From positions 1-11,504 of the forward strand of contig CADBMA010000023.1 in NCBI GenBank assembly GCA_902795665.1: a DNA stretch of 11,504 nucleotides, read 5' to 3'. This DNA is from an uncultured Rhodospirillales bacterium. GTDB taxonomy: Bacteria > Pseudomonadota > Alphaproteobacteria > RF32 > CAG-239. This document shows positions 5,342 through 11,504 of the stretch, one piece after another. Made by a program: the position numbers and the translations under genes. The first letter of the stretch is position 1; each line of letters begins with the position of its first letter. The notes beneath the pieces are model-generated. The model was not told where the DNA came from, did no database searches, and saw only the letters and a program-made list of their open reading frames with translations.

Positions 5342-6616
5342 ATGAAAAAACAGAGGTATTTATGTATTGGGATTATGACCGGAAATTCGCTCGATGCCGT
5401 TGATGCGGTATTGACGGCGTTTGATGGCGAAAAAGTTATGGATATTTGCGGATATAGTAAAGATATTCCGACTGATATTGCAGAAAAATTCCGCAAATTA
5501 AAAGAGAATCTATCCGCAAATGGCGGAGATATTGCGCTTTTGTGCAATGATGATTTTATGAAATTACATGATAAATATATTAACTTGGTTGCACAGACAG
5601 TAACCGAGATGATGCAAATTAACAAAATTAACTCATCAGATATTGATGCAGTTGGTTTTCATGGGCAGACTTGTTATCATTTGCCTCCATCGCTTGCCGG
5701 TGCAAATCAGCAAGCAAAAACTATACAGATTGGCAGCGGGCAGATGTTGAGTGATTTGCTGAATATGCCGGTGGTTTATGATTTTCGTTCTGACGATATT
5801 ATCAATGGCGGTGAGGGGGCTCCATTGGCTCCGATTCACAATATGCATTTGGCGATAGATATGCAGAAAAAAGGAATGTATCCGGCCGTTTTTTGTAATG
5901 GCGGAAATACCGGAAATGTTGCGGTGGTTTTTGATAATCATGTAGTTGGCTGGGATTGCGGGCCGTTTAATCACTTTGTTGATGAAATTGTGCGTTTGTA
6001 TGTTGGTGAGAATTGTGATTTTGATGGTAAATACGGACAGTGCGGAAAGGTTGATTTTGCTCTTCTGAAACAGATGTTTGAACAAAGTGTAATAACGCAC
6101 AATGAAGAAAATTTTTTGCTTAAAGTTCCTCCAAAATCAAGTGATCCAGCATGGTATAAAATGCCAAAAACAAATATTGCATGGGTTAACAGTCTGCGTA
6201 CTGCCGAATTTTTTAGTGCTTATATAATGGCGTATAGTCTTAAATTTTTGCCAATTAAAACACCGGATTATTTTTTATTATTTGGTGGAGGGTGGAATAA
6301 TCCACTGATACGTCACGATTTTGAAAATTTAATACATGGTAAAGCAATTGTTTTGCCGGAACATCAAGAAATTTTTGCCCAGCTATCCAATCAAAAAGCG
6401 GTTATTGAGTGGTCGGATGAATTTGGATATAATGGAAAATTTATGGAAGCGCGGATTTTTGCAGATATGGCCAAATGTTTTCTGACCAAAGAAGCATTTT
6501 CTTTTCCGGAAACTACCGGTTGCAAAGTGCCTACGGTCGGTGGAATTATGACGACGCCCAATAGCAAAGATAAAAGACTTTGGTCACGCGCGGCGTTTGG
6601 TGTACAAAAAACTTGA
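5342..6616 (+). CDS. anmK: Anhydro-N-acetylmuramic acid kinase-like protein (diverged AnmK)
   Basis: AnmK phosphorylates and opens 1,6-anhydro-MurNAc to MurNAc-6-phosphate in cytoplasmic wall recycling. The ASKHA-fold blocks are present in order: GIMTGNSLDAVD (10-21), GFHGQT (105-110), TIQIG (127-131), DFRSDDIINGGEGAPLAP (147-164), the glycine loop CNGGNTGNV (185-193), and WDCGPFNHFVDE (204-215), whose Asp205 matches the catalytic Asp. PPKSSDPAWY also fits. It is 424 residues against 369 in E. coli, and several usually fixed residues differ (GNSLDAVD for GTSLDGVD, NGGNTGN for NIGGIAN). The start is supported because the phosphate-binding motif begins at residue 10, yet no Shine-Dalgarno motif is seen. 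The substrate is inferred; a related sugar kinase specificity is possible. Confidence 0.82.
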   Translation: MKKQRYLCIGIMTGNSLDAVDAVLTAFDGEKVMDICGYSKDIPTDIAEKFRKLKENLSANGGDIALLCNDDFMKLHDKYINLVAQTVTEMMQINKINSSDIDAVGFHGQTCYHLPPSLAGANQQAKTIQIGSGQMLSDLLNMPVVYDFRSDDIINGGEGAPLAPIHNMHLAIDMQKKGMYPAVFCNGGNTGNVAVVFDNHVVGWDCGPFNHFVDEIVRLYVGENCDFDGKYGQCGKVDFALLKQMFEQSVITHNEENFLLKVPPKSSDPAWYKMPKTNIAWVNSLRTAEFFSAYIMAYSLKFLPIKTPDYFLLFGGGWNNPLIRHDFENLIHGKAIVLPEHQEIFAQLSNQKAVIEWSDEFGYNGKFMEARIFADMAKCFLTKEAFSFPETTGCKVPTVGGIMTTPNSKDKRLWSRAAFGVQKT

Positions 6617-6641
6617 CAAAATCGAATTTAATGAATAGTAT
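6613..6641 (+). promoter_or_regulatory. Promoter of the duplicated holin-like gene
   Basis: A perfect TTGACA (6613-6618), overlapping the anmK stop codon, is followed after 17 bases by TAGTAT (6636-6641). A perfect TATAAT at 6667-6672 also lies 4 bases from the ATG, but without a matching -35 box. Confidence 0.55.
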
Positions 6642-6676
6642 AGTCTCAGTTAAAAATTATTAAAATTATAATATTT

Positions 6677-7231
6677 ATGAAAAACAACGTTGAACAGATT
6701 CTAACGAAAAAGTTATGGATCTCGGCAGTTGGTTTTGTCCTTGCACTAGGATATATAATCAATTGCATTGTCGAGCCTTCTTTTGGAGGCAGCGTTCGTC
6801 TTATTGACTGGGACGAACTAAATCAGTCCCTCTTGATTTTGCTAATAATCAGCGGAACAAGAGATGTAACTCTCGAAGGCATTAAATTAATCGGAGGAAA
6901 AGTTTCGATTAAAAATGTCAAAGAATGTGAAGACCCTGATTGCCAGCCGTTTCGGAAAGCGGTCAAACGCTACTGGATACCGGTTGTTGGCTGGGCGCTG
7001 GTCGGCGGCTATTTTATGAACTGCGTAATGTGGCCTCTGGTGCCAAGTGTTACCGTGGTTGATTGGGATAGCTTGGGAACGGCGCTGCTGATTATGTTGG
7101 CAATTTCCGGCGGGCGTGATGTTTCTCTCAGCGGTGTTAAGCTGCTGGGCGGAAAAGTATCCATTCGCTCCCCGAGATGCGAACATGAGCGGTTGGAGGA
7201 AGAGACCGCAGATGAAGAAAAAGAAAAATAA
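6677..7231 (+). CDS. Membrane protein of two tandem holin-like units
   Basis: The 184-residue product contains the same module twice: residues 13-78 and 99-163. By manual alignment about 35 of 65 positions are identical, including W, G, GY, NC, P, DWD, L, ISG, RD and GGKVSI. Each module has two predicted membrane helices (about 15-33 and 50-60; 101-119 and 134-145), giving four in total. The order W-P, a helix, a Pro, then a helix with Gly-Arg resembles the 3TM holin family linked to gene transfer agents and phages, but the match is loose. Linker residues 79-98 hold two Cys (CEDPDC); the C-terminus is Glu-rich and probably cytoplasmic. No Shine-Dalgarno motif is visible. It has its own promoter and terminator, so is monocistronic. 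Function unknown; holin-like is a suggestion. Confidence 0.65.
   Translation: MKNNVEQILTKKLWISAVGFVLALGYIINCIVEPSFGGSVRLIDWDELNQSLLILLIISGTRDVTLEGIKLIGGKVSIKNVKECEDPDCQPFRKAVKRYWIPVVGWALVGGYFMNCVMWPLVPSVTVVDWDSLGTALLIMLAISGGRDVSLSGVKLLGGKVSIRSPRCEHERLEEETADEEKEK
6713..6910 (+). repeat. Holin-like module, copy 1 (coding repeat)
   Basis: Codes for residues 13-78. It is clearly homologous to copy 2 at protein level but diverged in bases, and visibly more AT-rich than copy 2. Confidence 0.6.
6971..7165 (+). repeat. Holin-like module, copy 2 (coding repeat)
   Basis: Codes for residues 99-163. It is GC-richer than copy 1 and than most of the window, with many GGC, CTG and GCG codons; it is closer to the holin pattern in its YWIPVVGW start. 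Confidence 0.6.
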
Positions 7232-7239
7232 TCTTTTTG

Positions 7240-7265
7240 AGCGCTCCCTTAGTGGAGCGCTTTTT
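7240..7265 (+). terminator. Intrinsic terminator after the holin-like gene
   Basis: AGCGCTCC (7240-7247) pairs perfectly with GGAGCGCT (7254-7261) around a 6-base loop, and the run TTTTT occupies 7261-7265. It starts 8 bases after the stop codon and is the clearest terminator in the window. Confidence 0.88.
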
Positions 7266-7353
7266 GTATAAAGGAAACTCTGCTCAGGTCGACGGGTATG
7301 TAAAATATATATGTGTATAACTTTGTGAACAACATGAATCTCTGATTGCATAT

Positions 7354-7382
7354 TTGACATCGTCTGGTAACTTTTCGGTAAT
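7354..7382 (+). promoter_or_regulatory. apaG promoter
   Basis: TTGACA (7354-7359) and GGTAAT (7377-7382) are 17 bases apart. The expected start near 7389 leaves a short leader that still contains the ribosome site AAAAGG (7393-7398). Confidence 0.5.
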
Positions 7383-7387
7383 AAAAC

Positions 7388-7402
7388 TTAAGAAAAGGTT
7401 AA
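7388..7402 (+). promoter_or_regulatory. CtrA-like TTAA-N7-TTAA site
   Basis: TTAA (7388-7391) and TTAA (7399-7402) are exactly 7 bases apart, matching the full alphaproteobacterial CtrA half-site arrangement. It covers the expected transcription start and ribosome site of apaG, a repressing position. One such site in this AT-rich length is close to chance expectation. Confidence 0.25.
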
Positions 7403-7404
7403 AA

Positions 7405-7821
7405 ATGTCAAACACACAAGAAATGGTAACAATGCAGACTGATGATTTGCTGATTACTGCCGGCTCTGAGCTGGTTGATACTCGTCGCCGTGCTTCGGGG
7501 CAGGAGTTTGTGTGGGGGTATTATTTTTGTATTGAAAATACTTCAGATGAAAAAATTACTCTGGTTGGCAAAGATTGGAATATTACGGATTCGAATGGAA
7601 ACTCTTTTTCAGACAGCACTCCGGGTTTTCAGGGGGAAATGCCCGAAATTGAGCCCGGAGAATATTTTGAATTTTGTTCGGAAGCGCCGCTGAAAGCATC
7701 TAGTGCGGTGTTTTATGGAAGTTGCCGCGTTTTGAAGGCGGGTAAAAAAATCGCCCAAAACATTAAAATGCCGATATTGCAGTTTAATGCGGGCGATAGT
7801 TTGGTTTTTGCTTGTAACTAA
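7405..7821 (+). CDS. apaG: ApaG family protein
   Basis: A 138-residue protein with the ApaG beta-sandwich (FnIII-like) signature: FVWGYYFCIENTSDEKITLVGKDWNITDSNG spread over residues 35-65 (with W58 and D62 conserved), then GFQGEMPEIEPGEYFEF (74-90) and a Gly-Ser near 105, as in the family's closing GSY motif. ApaG was linked to cobalt resistance and magnesium efflux in Salmonella; its molecular role is unresolved, and the same fold acts as a substrate-binding domain in some F-box proteins. Start: AAAAGG at 7393-7398 is 6 bases before ATG 7405; the frame extends to TTG 7354, but that codon lies inside the promoter. One base separates its stop from the convergent lipoprotein gene. Confidence 0.88.
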   Translation: MSNTQEMVTMQTDDLLITAGSELVDTRRRASGQEFVWGYYFCIENTSDEKITLVGKDWNITDSNGNSFSDSTPGFQGEMPEIEPGEYFEFCSEAPLKASSAVFYGSCRVLKAGKKIAQNIKMPILQFNAGDSLVFACN

Positions 7822-7822
7822 T

Positions 7823-8431
7823 TTATTCGTAATCAGTAATCAGTTGACTGTTGTCCACGTACATATTCAGGTATTTGTGGATATTTACTTGCATACGGGT
7901 ATTGAACTCTTCAAACAATTTATCAACCATATTTTTCCAGTAAACTTCTTTTTCTTCAATAGAAGTATCTACGGGGATTGTCAGCTCACGCCATGCGTCA
8001 AGAGACGTTTCAGCGCTCGAGAACTTTGAAGGATCGCTGATTTTTAAGACAACGGCCAGTTTGGCGCGATATTTAATGCTGTCTTTTTCAAACAATTTTT
8101 CAGAGCGAATAACTTCTTCTGTTACGCTGGCATCTTTTACGGTAAAAGTAGCTTGTTTGTTTGATGAAAAATCAACAGCCTTCAGGCGATCATTGGCCCA
8201 ATTCATAGCGGTTTTTTCAATAGATACCGGAAAAAGATGCTCAACATTCGGGCGGGTGAAGGAGGGGACAAATTCTGAAACCACTTCAACTTTATTAACT
8301 TTAAGTTCAATTTCTTGCTGAGCGTCAAAACGTGCTTCTCTATATCGTTGCGGAGCGGCTTTTTCTTCAGAAGCAGCACAAGCGCTAATCATTGCCAATA
8401 TGCCGAATACGGCGATAATTTTTTTCATCAT
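7823..8431 (-). CDS. Lipoprotein of unknown function
   Basis: A 202-residue predicted lipoprotein: MMKKIIAVFGILAMISAC carries a lipobox ISAC with lipidated Cys18, and the next residue is Ala, which suggests outer-membrane sorting by analogy with the Lol rule. The mature part is an alpha/beta protein without further Cys: beta-like IELKVNKVEVVSEFVP, then KTAMNWANDRLKAV, a strand-rich YRAKLAVVLKISD, and a long C-terminal helix ending LNMYVDNSQLITDYE. I cannot assign a family. Two start ATGs are in tandem (8431, 8428); the ribosome site is only GGA at 8439-8441. It runs tail to tail with apaG and divergently from recX. The gene is real by its signal and coding pattern; its job is unknown. Confidence 0.8.
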   Translation of the reverse strand: MMKKIIAVFGILAMISACAASEEKAAPQRYREARFDAQQEIELKVNKVEVVSEFVPSFTRPNVEHLFPVSIEKTAMNWANDRLKAVDFSSNKQATFTVKDASVTEEVIRSEKLFEKDSIKYRAKLAVVLKISDPSKFSSAETSLDAWRELTIPVDTSIEEKEVYWKNMVDKLFEEFNTRMQVNIHKYLNMYVDNSQLITDYE

Positions 8432-8445
8432 TGTTCAATCCATAG

Positions 8446-8475
8446 TTGTTGACACATTTTACATTATTGTAGAAT
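8446..8475 (+). promoter_or_regulatory. Possible recX promoter
   Basis: TAGAAT (8470-8475, 5 of 6) is preceded by TTGTTG (8446-8451) at 18 bases or TTGACA (8449-8454) at 15 bases. The two candidate -35 boxes overlap, so the choice is open. Confidence 0.4.
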
Positions 8476-8502
8476 ATTATATACAGTTGATTTAAATTGC
8501 AA
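8476..8502 (-). promoter_or_regulatory. Promoter of the unknown lipoprotein gene
   Basis: A perfect TATAAT (8481-8476 on the minus strand) is preceded by TTGCAA (8502-8497) at 15 bases. It interleaves with the candidate recX promoter, so the two genes may compete for polymerase. Confidence 0.45.
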
Positions 8503-8510
8503 GCAAATAG

Positions 8511-9068
8511 ATGTTGACAAATATGAAAAAAATAATTCCGGCGACTAAAAAAATACGCAAAATGACCTTGAAAAGGTTGCAAAATATTGCACTTTACTAT
8601 CTGGAGCGGTTTGAAACTTCGGCAGATAATCTGCGGCAGGTTTTAAAGCGCAGAGTATTTGACTATGCCAGACAAACTTCGGATTTTGATGTTGCGGAAG
8701 CCGAACAATGGATTGAGGATATTGTCGAAAAAATGGTGAGGCTTGGCTATATTAATGATAATCGCTATGCTGAGTTTAAGATAGATGGATATTTAAATGC
8801 CGGCAAGCCGGAACGCTATATTCGCCAAAAGATGATGCAGAAAGGAATTGGTGAGGATATTGTTGACGAAGTTCTGCAGAATCGTGAATTTGATGAAAAA
8901 GAAATGGCGTTACGTTTTGCGCAAAAAAAGAAAATCGGTCCATGGCGCACAGATGAAGAAAATCGAAAATTAAACAGGCAAAAAGATTTGGCGGCTTTGG
9001 TGCGAGCAGGTTTTGGCTATGATATTGCGCAACAAATACTTGCGATTGAAACAATAGATGATTTTTGA
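8511..9068 (+). CDS. recX: Regulatory protein RecX
   Basis: RecX binds RecA filaments and limits recombination and SOS activity in the cytoplasm. The 185-residue protein shows the family's three-helix repeats: ALYYLERFETSADNLRQVL (27-45) with the K-R-R after it, then IVEKMVRLGYINDNRYAEF (71-89), and RYIRQKMMQKGIGEDIVDE (102-120), followed by a degenerate last repeat (LVRAGFGYDIAQQIL). A basic N-terminal tail of about 20 residues precedes the core. No good Shine-Dalgarno motif is seen before ATG 8511 or ATG 8523, so the exact start is uncertain. recA is not in the window. The pentapeptide-repeat gene follows after 69 bases and has its own promoter. Confidence 0.85.
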   Translation: MLTNMKKIIPATKKIRKMTLKRLQNIALYYLERFETSADNLRQVLKRRVFDYARQTSDFDVAEAEQWIEDIVEKMVRLGYINDNRYAEFKIDGYLNAGKPERYIRQKMMQKGIGEDIVDEVLQNREFDEKEMALRFAQKKKIGPWRTDEENRKLNRQKDLAALVRAGFGYDIAQQILAIETIDDF

Positions 9069-9076
9069 TAAAAAGT

Positions 9077-9105
9077 TTGTCAAAATGAAAAAATTGGTCT
9101 ATTAT
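9077..9105 (+). promoter_or_regulatory. Promoter of the pentapeptide-repeat/rarA unit
   Basis: TTGTCA (9077-9082, 5 of 6) and TATTAT (9100-9105, 5 of 6) are separated by 17 bases, directly after the recX stop. The expected start near 9112 gives a 26-base leader with AGAGAGG (9121-9127). Confidence 0.6.
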
Positions 9106-9137
9106 TACAGCCAAGAAATAAGAGAGGTAAGACTTGT

Positions 9138-10457
9138 ATGGTTGCTGATAGAGATAAAATTGAAGCGCTAAAAGCAATTAGAGATAAAACTCTGGCAGAA
9201 ATGGCAGCGGCAGAAGCAGAAGAGCCAATAAGCGATCAGTATTTGGAGGAAGATGATTCTTTTCCCCCGCATGAGGATTTTGAAGAAGATGAAAATGCCG
9301 TGCGCTATCGTCCTGAAGTTGATGAAGATGATTATTATGAAGAAGATAACGAAGATGTGGACGATGTCTTTGATGATGATATAGACAGCGATGAAAATGG
9401 CTATCACGATGAAGATAGCGATGATGAAGATGATGAAGAAAATGATGATGACGACGATTCTGAGGTTGGAACATCCGGAGGCGGCAATGAGTGGCACGCA
9501 GTTTCTAAAAATAATGAAGAAGATGATGAGGATTTGCCGCTTTTAAATATTGAATTTAATGGCAAGAACCTTGAAAATGGAGAATTTGATCACGAAAATC
9601 TGCAAGATGCCAATTTCTCGGCAGCAAATTTGAGCGGAGTTAATTTTTCCGGATCAGATTTACGCGGCGCAGATTTTTCGGGCGCCAATCTTACCAATAC
9701 CAATTTATCCGGCGCTGATTTATCCGGCGCCACTTTTGCCGGAGCGCAAATAATCGGCACCAATTTTACCGGTGCAAAATTGAAAAATGTTGTTTTTACA
9801 GATGCTTTTTTTCAAGATGCCATTCTTCTTGATTTGGAAATTGATGACATTACTCTTGAAGAGCTGCAGCAACTGATAGAGTTTGTGGCTAAATATTATC
9901 CGGAAAAGCTTGATTTAACCCGCATTAATTTAACAATGTTGGATCTGCGCAAAATAGATTTGAGCAAGGTCAGTTTGCGCGGGGTTGATTTTACCGGTGT
10001 TGATTTTACCGGTGTAAATATTATGGAGCTTGATTTAAGTGAGTGCATTATTACTCCGGAGCAGATTGCGCAAGCTTTGGGGCGTGTTCCGTCAGCCGAT
10101 GAGTTAAAAAGAATTTTGGCGCCCAAAGTAAAAAAATCGCGTGTGGGGGCGAATATTGATTTTACGGATTTTTTCCTAAATGGAGGCAAACAGTTCGGGG
10201 TTATCAATGTTGCCGGTTATAAGGGTATGGATGTAGGCAAGCTGGTAAAAATCGGTCAAAAGATACATAAAGCAATGTCGGGCAAAGAAAAAGCTCCGGC
10301 CGAAGATAAGGAAGCTTTGGAATATGTGCGCAACCAAAATCGTGCTAATAAAGAAGAATTGCGCCAAGTTATCGAAGAGCGCAAACGGCGTGAGTTGGCC
10401 AATCGCAGTCGTTCTAAAAAACAGATAAATATTGAACGCAGCGGTTATGAGCGCTAG
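9138..10457 (+). CDS. Pentapeptide-repeat protein with long acidic N-terminal region
   Basis: A 439-residue cytoplasmic-looking protein (no signal). Residues 1-27 form a short helix; 31-132 are about half Asp/Glu and likely disordered. Pentapeptide repeats A(D/N)(L/F)xx run without a break from about 138 to 230, with the central residue at every fifth position (F140, L145, F150 to L230), about 19 coils. A helical insert (231-255) follows, then a second block of about 9 repeats (L260 to L300). The rest (301-439) is helical and ends in a basic tail (EERKRRELANRSRSKK). Pentapeptide repeats fold into a right-handed beta-helix; MfpA and Qnr members mimic DNA and bind gyrase. That function is not shown here. 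RarA starts 10 bases downstream. Start supported by AGAGAGG 10 bases upstream. Confidence 0.85.
   Translation: MVADRDKIEALKAIRDKTLAEMAAAEAEEPISDQYLEEDDSFPPHEDFEEDENAVRYRPEVDEDDYYEEDNEDVDDVFDDDIDSDENGYHDEDSDDEDDEENDDDDDSEVGTSGGGNEWHAVSKNNEEDDEDLPLLNIEFNGKNLENGEFDHENLQDANFSAANLSGVNFSGSDLRGADFSGANLTNTNLSGADLSGATFAGAQIIGTNFTGAKLKNVVFTDAFFQDAILLDLEIDDITLEELQQLIEFVAKYYPEKLDLTRINLTMLDLRKIDLSKVSLRGVDFTGVDFTGVNIMELDLSECIITPEQIAQALGRVPSADELKRILAPKVKKSRVGANIDFTDFFLNGGKQFGVINVAGYKGMDVGKLVKIGQKIHKAMSGKEKAPAEDKEALEYVRNQNRANKEELRQVIEERKRRELANRSRSKKQINIERSGYER
9306..9465 (+). repeat. GAT/GAA-rich low-complexity coding tract
   Basis: A run of mainly GAT, GAA and GAC codons encodes the Asp/Glu region. It produces Ile/Phe-rich artefact frames on the other strand and could expand or shrink by replication slippage. 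Confidence 0.55.
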
Positions 10458-10467
10458 AGGTGCAGTC

Positions 10468-11504
10468 ATGGAAGATACATTGTTTTCAAATCAAGTAAAA
10501 CGCCCTCTTGCGGACAGACTCCGTCCAAAGTCTTTGGGTGAAGTTGTCGGACAGGATCACCTTGTCGGGGATAATTCGCCATTGGGCAGAATGGTAAAGG
10601 CGCAAAAAATCAGCTCTTTTATATTATGGGGTCCACCGGGGTGCGGCAAGACGACAATTGCTCGTTTGATTGCGGAGCATACAAATTTGTATTTTGAGCA
10701 AATATCGGCGGTTTTTTCAGGAGTCGCTGATTTGAAACGTGTATTTCAATATGCTCAAGAGCGTCGGTCATTGCAAGGCAAGGGAACATTGCTGTTTGTT
10801 GATGAGATTCATCGTTTTAATAAGTCACAGCAAGATGGTTTTTTGCCGTATGTTGAAGATGGTACAATAATTTTGGTTGGTGCAACCACGGAAAATCCGT
10901 CTTTTGAGCTCAATGCGGCATTGCTTTCGCGTTGTCAGGTTTTTGTACTAAATCGTCTGACATCTGATGATTTTGAGGTTTTGCTTCAGCGTGCTGAAAA
11001 AGAAATCGGGCGCAAGCTGCCGCTTGATGATGAGGCGCGCGAACTGATGAAAGCAACGGCCGATGGCGATGGTCGTTATATTTTGAATATGGCGGAGAGT
11101 GTTTTTAACTATGCCAAAGACGGCGAAATATTTAATAAGGATAATGTTATTAATATTATCCGTTCACGAGCTCCCATTTATGACAAGGGGCGTGATGGGC
11201 ATTATAATCTGATTTCGGCGGTTCATAAATCGTTGCGCGGATCAGATGTTGATGCGGCGTTGTATTGGGCGGCACGTATGTTGACATCAGGAGAAGATGC
11301 CAAATATTTATTGCGGCGGCTGACGCGTTTTGCGATAGAAGATGTTTCGTTGGCAGATCCTAATGCGATAACACAGGCAATTGCCTGTTGGGAAACATAT
11401 GACAGACTTGGTTCTCCAGAGGGTGATTTGGCTGTTATGCAGCTGGTTGCATATTTGGCAACAGCGCCAAAATCGGCCGGTGTTTATAAGGCCATGCACA
11501 AAGC
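10468..11504 (+). CDS. rarA: Replication-associated recombination protein A (RarA/MgsA), 3' truncated
   Basis: The frame stays open from ATG 10468 to the window end: 345 residues are visible and roughly the last 85-100 are missing compared with usual family length. It is an AAA+ ATPase of the clamp-loader group: RPKSLGEVVGQDHLVG (19-34), Walker A GPPGCGKTT (55-63), Walker B LLFVDEIHRFN (108-118), sensor 1 GATTENPSF (138-146), and the arginine-finger stretch LLSRCQVF (152-159). The RarA-specific C-terminal part is seen in SRAPIYDKGRDGHYNLISA and LRRLTRFAIEDVSLADP. RarA acts at stalled replication forks and single-stranded gaps. AGAGG (10456-10460) overlaps the preceding stop and lies 7 bases before the ATG, indicating co-transcription with the pentapeptide-repeat gene. 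Confidence 0.93.
   Translation, partial: MEDTLFSNQVKRPLADRLRPKSLGEVVGQDHLVGDNSPLGRMVKAQKISSFILWGPPGCGKTTIARLIAEHTNLYFEQISAVFSGVADLKRVFQYAQERRSLQGKGTLLFVDEIHRFNKSQQDGFLPYVEDGTIILVGATTENPSFELNAALLSRCQVFVLNRLTSDDFEVLLQRAEKEIGRKLPLDDEARELMKATADGDGRYILNMAESVFNYAKDGEIFNKDNVINIIRSRAPIYDKGRDGHYNLISAVHKSLRGSDVDAALYWAARMLTSGEDAKYLLRRLTRFAIEDVSLADPNAITQAIACWETYDRLGSPEGDLAVMQLVAYLATAPKSAGVYKAMHK

Noticed and set aside
6650..6663. A second TTAA pair upstream of the holin-like gene resembling a CtrA site
   Set aside because: The spacing is 6 rather than 7 bases, and the surrounding sequence is almost all A and T.
7312..7320. TGTGTATAA, the complement of TTATACACA, fits the DnaA-box consensus
   Set aside because: It is a single site with no cluster of boxes, no AT-rich unwinding region with repeats, and no dnaA/dnaN or parAB context. 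One match is expected by chance in this length.
6887..7360. A 157-codon minus-strand frame across the holin-like gene and its terminator
   Set aside because: It runs through a strong terminator hairpin and opposite a conserved duplicated coding region; its product has no recognisable features.
9168..9497. Long open frames on the minus strand, rich in Ile/Phe or His/Leu
   Set aside because: They are complements of the GAT/GAA codon run in the pentapeptide-repeat gene; composition is artefactual and no start signals are seen.
1..11504. Search for a defence island, CRISPR array, toxin-antitoxin pair, transposase or integrase
   Set aside because: No direct repeats with spacers, paired small genes or recombinase motifs were found. 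Gene content is mostly housekeeping.

Overview
The window reads as ordinary chromosome of an alphaproteobacterium with fairly low GC (about 40% by eye), probably an uncultured, possibly host-associated lineage. The clues are an ELM1/DUF1022 family gene, alphaproteobacterial-type RecX, ApaG and RarA, several small lipoproteins, a lone prepilin-like protein with an FG|RSIVE processing site, and promoters close to the sigma-70 consensus. The taxonomic call is inference from gene content. I see no phage, transposon, CRISPR array, tRNA or rRNA.

Layout. 1-1183 (+): the 3' end of pgeF (peptidoglycan editing) overlaps an ampD/amiD-like amidase gene. 1151-2131 (-): an ELM1-family gene, overlapping the amidase gene tail to tail. 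2224-4649 (+): a small exported protein, a Cys-rich lipoprotein, a CbpA-type J-domain co-chaperone, and a translationally coupled DUF1349 protein. 4643-5236 (-): the prepilin-like protein. 5342-6616 (+): a diverged AnmK-type kinase, divergent from the prepilin gene across a 105-bp promoter region where both starts look leaderless. 6677-7231 (+): a membrane protein built from two copies of a holin-like unit, followed by the only convincing intrinsic terminator. 7405-7821 (+): ApaG. 7823-8431 (-): an unknown lipoprotein, tail to tail with apaG. 8511-9068 (+): RecX. 9138-10457 (+): an acidic pentapeptide-repeat protein. 10468-11504 (+): RarA/MgsA, cut off by the window end. No stretch longer than 300 bases lacks a gene.

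How the genes fit together. PgeF, AmpD and AnmK all belong to peptidoglycan precursor quality control and recycling: AmpD-type amidases release anhydro-MurNAc, which AnmK phosphorylates. RecX and RarA are recombination and fork-repair functions flanking the pentapeptide-repeat protein, which shares a transcription unit with rarA. The rest are housekeeping or unknown envelope proteins. Most of the window is conventional. The parts most likely to be undescribed are the duplicated holin-like protein, the Asp/Glu-rich pentapeptide-repeat protein beside rarA, and the leaderless divergent promoter pair.
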